DNA of 64,000 nucleotides. Origin: Planobispora rosea (lineage in GTDB: Bacteria > Actinomycetota > Actinomycetes > Streptosporangiales > Streptosporangiaceae). This document shows, piece after piece, positions 58,310 to 64,000 of this stretch (positions are counted from its first letter, which is position 1; each line of letters begins with the position of its first letter). The DNA is taken from assembly GCF_014648175.1 (NCBI RefSeq), contig NZ_BMQP01000005.1:124001-188000 (forward strand), written 5' to 3'. Both the position numbers and the translations under genes were made by a program. The notes beneath the pieces are model-generated. The model saw nothing but the letters and a program-made list of their open reading frames with translations, had not been told where the DNA came from and did no database searches.

Positions 58310-58747
58310 TCACGACGCGCTCCTGGCGAGCGCGTCCTTGTAGGCCATCCACGCCAGCAGCGCGCACTTGACCCGCGCCGGGAACTTGGCGACCCCGGCG
58401 AACGCGACGGCGTCGCCGAGCACGTCCTCGTCCGGTTCCACCTGACCCCTGCCCTGCATGAGCCGGGTGAACTCCTCCACCACCGCGAGCGTCTCCCCCA
58501 CGGTCGAGCCGGTGGCGAGCTCGTGCAGGACGGAGGCCGCGGCCTGGCTGATCGAGCAGCCCTGGCCGTCGTAGGAGACGTCCTCGACCTTGTCCCCGTC
58601 CCCCAGCTTCACCCGCATGGTGATCTCGTCGCCGCAGGTGGGGTTCACGTGGTGGACCTCGGCGTCGAAGGGGTCGCGCAGGCCGCGTCCCTGGGGGTGC
58701 TTGTAGTGCTCCAGGATCAGCTCCTGGTACATCGACTCGGCGATCAT
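58310..58747 (-). CDS. sufU: SufU zinc-dependent sulfurtransferase
   Basis: 145-residue IscU-like protein accepting sulfur from SufS. Cysteines C38 (NPTCGD), C64 (GQGCSIS) and C128 (RVKCALL) with D40 are the zinc/sulfur ligands, and the SufU-specific insertion between the second and third cysteines is present. ATG 58747. Follows sufS by about 39 bases in the operon. Confidence 0.95.
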   Translation of the reverse strand: MIAESMYQELILEHYKHPQGRGLRDPFDAEVHHVNPTCGDEITMRVKLGDGDKVEDVSYDGQGCSISQAAASVLHELATGSTVGETLAVVEEFTRLMQGRGQVEPDEDVLGDAVAFAGVAKFPARVKCALLAWMAYKDALARSAS

Positions 58748-58786
58748 AGGCTTGCGCTCACTCGTGGCTCGGCCGCTCGGTCATCG

Positions 58787-60046
58787 CTACGCGAAGACCT
58801 TGCGCACGTGGTGGAGGCCGCGGACCAGGGCGTCGATCTCGGCCGGGGTGTTGTAGAGGTAGAAGGAGGCCCGCGTGGTGGCGGGGATCCCGAACCTCAG
58901 GTGGAGCGGGCGCGCGCAGTGGTGTCCCACGCGCACGGCCACGCCGAACTCGTCGTCCATGATCTGGCCGACGTCGTGCGGGTGGATCCCCTCCAGGGTG
59001 AACGACACCGTACCGCCGCGGTCCTGCAGGTCCGTCGGGCCCACCACCCTCAGGCCGGGCACCTCGCCCAGCGCCTCCAGCGCGTAGCGGGTCAGCTCGC
59101 GCTCGTGGGCGGCGATGGCGTCCATGCCGACCGAGGACAGGTAGTCCACCGCCGCGCCCAGGCCGACGGCCTCGACGATCGGCGGGGTGCCCGCCTCGAA
59201 CTTGTGCGGCGCGGGCGCGTAGGTCGAGCGGTCCATCCAGACCGCCTCGATCATCTCGCCGCCGCCCAGGAACGGGGGCATGGCGTCCAGCAGTTCGGCG
59301 CGGGCCCACAGCACGCCGATCCCGGAGGGACCGACGGCCTTGTGCCCGGTGAACGCCAGGAAGTCCACGTCCAGCGCGGTCACGTCCACCGGCTTGTGCG
59401 GGACCGACTGCGAGGCGTCGAGCATCATCAGCGCGCCTGCCTGGCGGACCCGTTCCAGCACCCGGGCGACCGGGTTGACGGTGCCGAGCACGTTCGACTG
59501 GTGCGCGATCGAAACGATCTTCGTGCGCTCGGTGACCAGCTCGTCGAGGTTCGACAGGTCCAGCCGGCCCTCGTCGGTGACCGAGAACCACTTCAGCGTG
59601 GCGCCGGTACGGCGGGCCAGCAGCTGCCACGGCACGATGTTGGAGTGGTGCTCCATCTCGGAGATGACGATCTCGTCGCCGGGCCCCATCGTGAACCGGG
59701 GATCCTCGTTGATGGGGTTGCCGAAGGCGTAGGCCACCAGGTTGAGCGCCTCGGAGGCGTTCTTGGTGAAGACGATCTCGTCACGGCTCGGCGCGCCCAC
59801 GAAGGCCGCGACCTTCTCCCGCGCCGCCTCGTAGGCCTCGGTGGACTCCGCGCCCAGCACGTGCATGGCCCGGCCGACGTTGGCGTAGTGCACGGCCAGG
59901 TGCTCGCGCATGGTCTCGATCACCTGGACGGGCTTCTGCGAGGAGTTGCCCGAGTCGAGGTAGACCAGCGGCCTGCCGCCGGGCAGCTCGCGGGAGAGGA
60001 CCGGGAAGTCCTTCCTGATCCTCTCCACGTCGAACGCTGTATCCAT
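58787..60046 (-). CDS. sufS: SufS cysteine desulfurase
   Basis: 419-residue group II, PLP-dependent cysteine desulfurase producing persulfide sulfur for Fe-S clusters. PLP lysine in FTGHKAVGPSGIG, cofactor histidine in EMEHHSNIVPW, active-site cysteine in VGHHCARPLH, with the SufS-type short active-site loop. ATG 60046 (MDTAFDVERIRKDFPVL) was chosen by family alignment; the ribosome site is weak. Sits between sufC and sufU. Confidence 0.95.
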   Translation of the reverse strand: MDTAFDVERIRKDFPVLSRELPGGRPLVYLDSGNSSQKPVQVIETMREHLAVHYANVGRAMHVLGAESTEAYEAAREKVAAFVGAPSRDEIVFTKNASEALNLVAYAFGNPINEDPRFTMGPGDEIVISEMEHHSNIVPWQLLARRTGATLKWFSVTDEGRLDLSNLDELVTERTKIVSIAHQSNVLGTVNPVARVLERVRQAGALMMLDASQSVPHKPVDVTALDVDFLAFTGHKAVGPSGIGVLWARAELLDAMPPFLGGGEMIEAVWMDRSTYAPAPHKFEAGTPPIVEAVGLGAAVDYLSSVGMDAIAAHERELTRYALEALGEVPGLRVVGPTDLQDRGGTVSFTLEGIHPHDVGQIMDDEFGVAVRVGHHCARPLHLRFGIPATTRASFYLYNTPAEIDALVRGLHHVRKVFA

Positions 60047-60178
60047 GGGTCGCTTACCGCTCCTCATTCGCTGCGCGGCCGCCCTCGTACCTCGGCCGGC
60101 CGCTCCGCTCACCGCGTCGGGCCCGCTCCGAGGCCGTGGGTCGCTCACCGCTCACCACTGGCGTCTCACTCCTCGAAC

Positions 60179-60924
<746 letters not shown>

Positions 60925-60925
<1 letters not shown>

Positions 60926-61242
60926 TATGACTCCTTCGAGAGCGAGACGAGAACGTCGTCGCCGTCGATCTTGACTCGGTAAACGGGAACGGGCTTGATG
61001 GCGGGCGGGCCGGTGGGCTTGCCGGAGCGCAGGTCGAAGCACGAGCCGTGCAGCCAGCACTCCAGGGTGTCGCCGTAGACCTCGCCCTCGCTGAGCTTGA
61101 CCTCGGCGTGGGAGCACACGTCGTGCAGGGCGTGGACCTCCTCCCCCTTGCGGACGAGGGCGACCGGGGTCTCCCCCACGTCGAGGCCGATCACGCCCCC
61201 GTCGGGGATGTCGGCGACCTTGCAGACCTTCTCGAACGTCAT
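60925..61242 (-). CDS. Rieske-type [2Fe-2S] ferredoxin in suf operon
   Basis: 105-residue small Rieske protein. Cluster ligands C43 and H45 (DVCSHAEVKL) and C62 and H65 (LECWLHGSCFD) are all present, plus C68. It resembles the ferredoxin component of non-haem dioxygenases (BphF/NirD-like), and is a regular member of actinobacterial suf operons, probably supplying electrons for cluster assembly. ATGA overlap with the upstream sufD stop. Confidence 0.92.
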
Positions 61243-62360
61243 CCGGCGAGCTCCGCCTCGACCTTGCTCATCACCCGGTCGCGGAGCTCCTCGACCTCGA
61301 TCTTCTCGATGAGCTGGCCGAAGAAGCCCCGGATGACCAGGCGGCGGGCCTCGTCGAACGGGATGCCGCGGGCCTGCAGGTAGAAGATGTGCTCGTCGTC
61401 CAGGCGGCCCGAGGCGCTGGCGTGGCCCGCCCCGGCGACCTCACCGGTGAGGATCTCCAGGTTCGGCACCGAGTCGGCGCGGGCGCCGTCGGTGAGCAGG
61501 AGGTTCCGGTTGAGCTCGTAGGTGTCGGTGCCCTCGGCCTCGACCTGGATGATCACGTCGCCGATCCAGACCGCGTGGGCGCCGTCGCCCTGCAGCGCGC
61601 CCTTGTAGACCACGTTGCTGCGGCAGTTGGGCTGCGAGTGGTCCACCAGCAGGCGGTGCTCCAGGTGCTGGCCGGCGTCCACGAAGTACAGGCCGGTCAG
61701 GTCGGCGTCGCCGCCCGGGGCGGTGTAGGAGACCGACGGCGAGAGCCGTACCAGGTCGCCGCCCAGGGTCACCACGAAGCTCCGGAACGTCGCGTCCTTG
61801 CCGAGCTGGGCGTGGTGATGGGAGACGTGGACCGCGTCGTCGGCCCAGTCCTGCAGGCTGACGACCTTGAGCGTGGCGCCGTCGCCCACGACGAACTCGA
61901 CGTTGTCGGCGTAGACCGCGCTGCCCCGGTGGTCGAGGACGACGACGGCCTCGGCCATCGCCTCCAGCTTGACGAGGGTGTGGCCGTAGGCGACGCCGTC
62001 GCCGGCACCGGTGAGCGTGATCGTCGTCGGCGTGGAGGCGACGGCCTCGCGCGGGACCGTGACGACGGTAGCCTTCTCGAAGGCGGCGTAGGCCTGGGCG
62101 CTGATCCGGTCGGCGGGCACGTAGGCCTTGCCGAGGCGTTCGTCGTCGCGGCCCACGGTCTCCACGGTGACCTCGGGGGCGGCCTCCACCGTGACGTTCA
62201 CCCCGCCGGAGGCGGCGGCGGTGCCGTCGTGCAGGCCCTTGAGCCGGGACAGCGGGGTGAAGCGCCACTCCTCCTCGCGGCCTGTCGGGACCGCGAAGTC
62301 GGCCAGCTCGTAGGAGGCCTTCTCGTGGAGCGTCGACAGCGGCTTCTCGTTCAGGCCCAT
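61239..62360 (-). CDS. sufD: SufD Fe-S assembly scaffold protein
   Basis: 373-residue SufB/SufD family protein (right-handed beta-helix). Recognised by the C-terminal pattern DDEHIFYLQARGIPFDEARR and GFFGQLIEKI. It forms the SufBC2D complex. ATG 62360 overlaps the sufB stop by one base (TGATG). Followed directly by the Rieske gene with a 4-base overlap. Confidence 0.93.
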   Translation of the reverse strand: MGLNEKPLSTLHEKASYELADFAVPTGREEEWRFTPLSRLKGLHDGTAAASGGVNVTVEAAPEVTVETVGRDDERLGKAYVPADRISAQAYAAFEKATVVTVPREAVASTPTTITLTGAGDGVAYGHTLVKLEAMAEAVVVLDHRGSAVYADNVEFVVGDGATLKVVSLQDWADDAVHVSHHHAQLGKDATFRSFVVTLGGDLVRLSPSVSYTAPGGDADLTGLYFVDAGQHLEHRLLVDHSQPNCRSNVVYKGALQGDGAHAVWIGDVIIQVEAEGTDTYELNRNLLLTDGARADSVPNLEILTGEVAGAGHASASGRLDDEHIFYLQARGIPFDEARRLVIRGFFGQLIEKIEVEELRDRVMSKVEAELAG

Positions 62361-63772
62361 CAGCCGACGGCCCCTTCCATCTGCAGTTCGATCAGGCGGT
62401 TGAGCTCCAGGGCGTACTCCATCGGGAGCTCGCGGGCGATCGGCTCGACGAAGCCGCGCACGATCATCGCCATCGCCTCGTCCTCGTCCAGGCCCCGGCT
62501 CATCAGGTAGAACAGCTGGTCCTCGGAGACCTTGGAGACCGTGGCCTCGTGGCCCATCGACACGTCGTCCTCGCGGACGTCCACGTAGGGGTAGGTGTCG
62601 GAGCGGCTGATCTGGTCGACCAGGAGCGCGTCGCACTTGACGGTGCTGGCGCTGCCGTGGGCGCCCTCCTCGATCTGGACCAGGCCGCGGTAGGAGGTGC
62701 GGCCGCCGCCGCGGGCGACGGACTTGGAGATGACGGTGGAGCTGGTGTTCGGCGCGAGGTGCACCATCTTGGCGCCGGCGTCCTGGTGCTGGCCCTCGCC
62801 GGCGAAGGCGACGCTCAGCGTCTCGCCCTTGGCGTGCTCGCCCATGAGGTAGACGGCCGGGTACTTCATCGTGACCTTGGAGCCGATGTTGCCGTCGATC
62901 CACTCCATGGTCGCGCCCTCGTAGGCCACGGCGCGCTTGGTGACCAGGTTGTAGACGTTGTTCGACCAGTTCTGGATGGTCGTGTAACGGCAGCGGGCGC
63001 CCTTCTTCACGATGATCTCCACGACCGCGGAGTGCAGCGAGTCGGAGGAGTAGATCGGCGCGGTGCAGCCCTCGACGTAGTGGACGTAGGAGTTCTCGTC
63101 CACGATGATCAGGGTCCGCTCGAACTGGCCCATGTTCTCGGTGTTGATCCGGAAGTAGGCCTGGAGCGGGATCTCCACGGTGACGTTCGGCGGCACGTAG
63201 ATGAAGGAGCCGCCGGACCAGGTCGCGGTGTTGAGCGCGGCGAACTTGTTGTCGCCGACCGGGATGACCGAGCCGAAGTACTCCTTGAAGAGCTCCTCGT
63301 GCTCGCGCAGGCCGGTGTCGGTGTCGACGAAGATGACACCCTTCTCCTCAAGGTCCTCGCGGATCTTGTGGTAGACGACCTCGGACTCGTACTGGGCGGC
63401 GACGCCGGCGATGAGCCGCTGCTTCTCCGCCTCGGGGATGCCGAGCTTGTCGTAGGTGTTCTTGATGTCCTCGGGCAGCTCCTCCCAGGACGTGGCCTGC
63501 TTCTCGGTGGAGCGCACGAAGTACTTGATGTTGTCGAAGTCGATGCCGGAGAGGTCGGAACCCCAGGTCGGCATGGGCTTCTTACCGAAGAGGCGCAGGC
63601 CCTTCAGGCGCAGGTCCAGCATCCACTCCGGCTCGTTCTTGAGCGCGGAGATGTTACGGACGACCTCCTCGGACAGGCCACGCTTGGCGGCGGCGCCCGC
63701 CGCGTCCGAGTCGGCCCAGCCGAACTTGTAATTCCCGAGGCCTTCCAGCTCCGGGCGGTCGGTGACAGTCAC
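62360..63772 (-). CDS. sufB: SufB Fe-S assembly scaffold protein
   Basis: 470-residue SufB, the cluster-building subunit of SufBC2D. Recognised by [40 protein letters not shown] (with a conserved cysteine), [20 protein letters not shown] and the C-terminal [20 protein letters not shown]. Start is GTG 63772 (GTGACTGTCACC), whose GTGA overlaps the sufR stop. First structural gene of the operon after the regulator. Confidence 0.95.
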   Translation of the reverse strand: MTVTDRPELEGLGNYKFGWADSDAAGAAAKRGLSEEVVRNISALKNEPEWMLDLRLKGLRLFGKKPMPTWGSDLSGIDFDNIKYFVRSTEKQATSWEELPEDIKNTYDKLGIPEAEKQRLIAGVAAQYESEVVYHKIREDLEEKGVIFVDTDTGLREHEELFKEYFGSVIPVGDNKFAALNTATWSGGSFIYVPPNVTVEIPLQAYFRINTENMGQFERTLIIVDENSYVHYVEGCTAPIYSSDSLHSAVVEIIVKKGARCRYTTIQNWSNNVYNLVTKRAVAYEGATMEWIDGNIGSKVTMKYPAVYLMGEHAKGETLSVAFAGEGQHQDAGAKMVHLAPNTSSTVISKSVARGGGRTSYRGLVQIEEGAHGSASTVKCDALLVDQISRSDTYPYVDVREDDVSMGHEATVSKVSEDQLFYLMSRGLDEDEAMAMIVRGFVEPIARELPMEYALELNRLIELQMEGAVG

Positions 63773-64000
63773 CTTCCGGTCTCCTTGCTCGATTCGTCGA
63801 TCGTTCTATGACGGGGCGGGCTCACGTGGGTGGTGCACACCCCGTCGCCGTGGGCGATGGTCGCGAGCCGCTGCACTGGCGTGCCGAGGATCTGCGCGAA
63901 CGCCTCCGTCTCGGCCTCGCACAGCTGCGGGAACTCCGCGGCCACGTGCGCCACCGGGCAGTGGTGCTGGCACAGCTGCTCGCCACCGAGAGCGGCCTTG
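63769..64000 (-). CDS. sufR: SufR-type [Fe-S] transcriptional regulator (5' part outside window)
   Basis: Only the C-terminal part (about 76 residues) is visible. It has the SufR metal-cluster segment [20 protein letters not shown] with cysteines spaced for a [4Fe-4S] cluster and the tail [15 protein letters not shown] with a further cysteine. SufR binds DNA as a winged-helix repressor and releases suf expression when its cluster is lost under iron limitation or oxidative stress. The stop overlaps the sufB start, so it is the operon's first gene; the HTH lies to the right. Confidence 0.9.
   Translation of the reverse strand, partial: KAALGGEQLCQHHCPVAHVAAEFPQLCEAETEAFAQILGTPVQRLATIAHGDGVCTTHVSPPRHRTIDESSKETGR

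Noticed and set aside
55633..58371. Long plus-strand frame opposite the helicase
   Set aside because: It only mirrors the helicase gene, its Arg/Gly repeat tail and part of the suf genes; no start or domain.

Overview
The window is about 64 kb of very GC-rich DNA with dense, short-spaced genes, frequent GTG starts, many ATGA/GTGA stop-start overlaps and a few in-frame TTA leucine codons. This, with the gene families present (acVLRF1 peptidyl-tRNA hydrolase, a sufR-B-D-Rieske-C-S-U-T operon, IniA/IniC-like dynamins, a type III PKS phenolic-lipid locus), points to a filamentous actinomycete chromosome, probably a Streptosporangiales relative. That placement is inferred from gene content. I see no rRNA, tRNA, CRISPR array, prophage or insertion sequence.

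Layout. 1-3.2 kb: a leftward operon for a multi-pass membrane protein, a family-2 glycosyltransferase, a CofD-like transferase and a HAD phosphatase, facing a LacI regulator (3.7-4.8 kb). 4.9-12.2 kb: small accessory genes (SnoaL-like/HxlR pair, DHA2 exporter, aminoglycoside-phosphotransferase fold protein, a DUF6193-like protein, RtcB RNA ligase, GNAT acetyltransferase) with one gene-poor, decayed-looking stretch. 12.4-19.3 kb: a secreted FG-GAP propeller protein, then a type III PKS / ICMT-like methyltransferase / FAD hydroxylase operon opposite a UbiA prenyltransferase (a phenolic-lipid cluster), then a secreted Pro/Ala-rich protein. 19.4-27.0 kb: long-chain acyl-CoA ligase, TRIC-type channel, a MocR regulator paired with a YczE-type membrane protein, a GH15 hydrolase, a LuxR remnant and a DUF1579-like protein.

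27.2-39.5 kb is the most unusual part: a tiny DxDxDG calcium-binding-type protein, a lipoprotein carrying a GrpE-like exchange-factor domain, an ECF sigma factor, an acidic protein, two dynamin-like GTPases (IniC-like and IniA-like) and, beyond a three-gene HxlR/RibD-fold/metallo-hydrolase cassette, an Hsp70-type ATPase whose substrate-binding domain is replaced by a His/Gly-rich linker and an unknown C-terminal region. Read together this looks like a membrane-remodelling or envelope-stress system in which a chaperone ATPase, its exchange factor and paired dynamins cooperate.

39.5-57.5 kb: S66 LD-carboxypeptidase, sulfotransferase, exporter ABC transporter, enoyl-CoA hydratase, small HTH protein, ABC-F ATPase, acVLRF1 hydrolase, a degenerate EAL-CBS protein, a truncated TetR gene, an iron-box-controlled siderophore-interacting protein, a very large HEAT-like protein, hisG-hisE, a membrane protein of unknown role and a DEAD-box helicase with an Arg/Gly repeat tail. 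57.8-64.0 kb: the complete leftward suf operon for Fe-S cluster assembly, with its regulator sufR running off the right edge.
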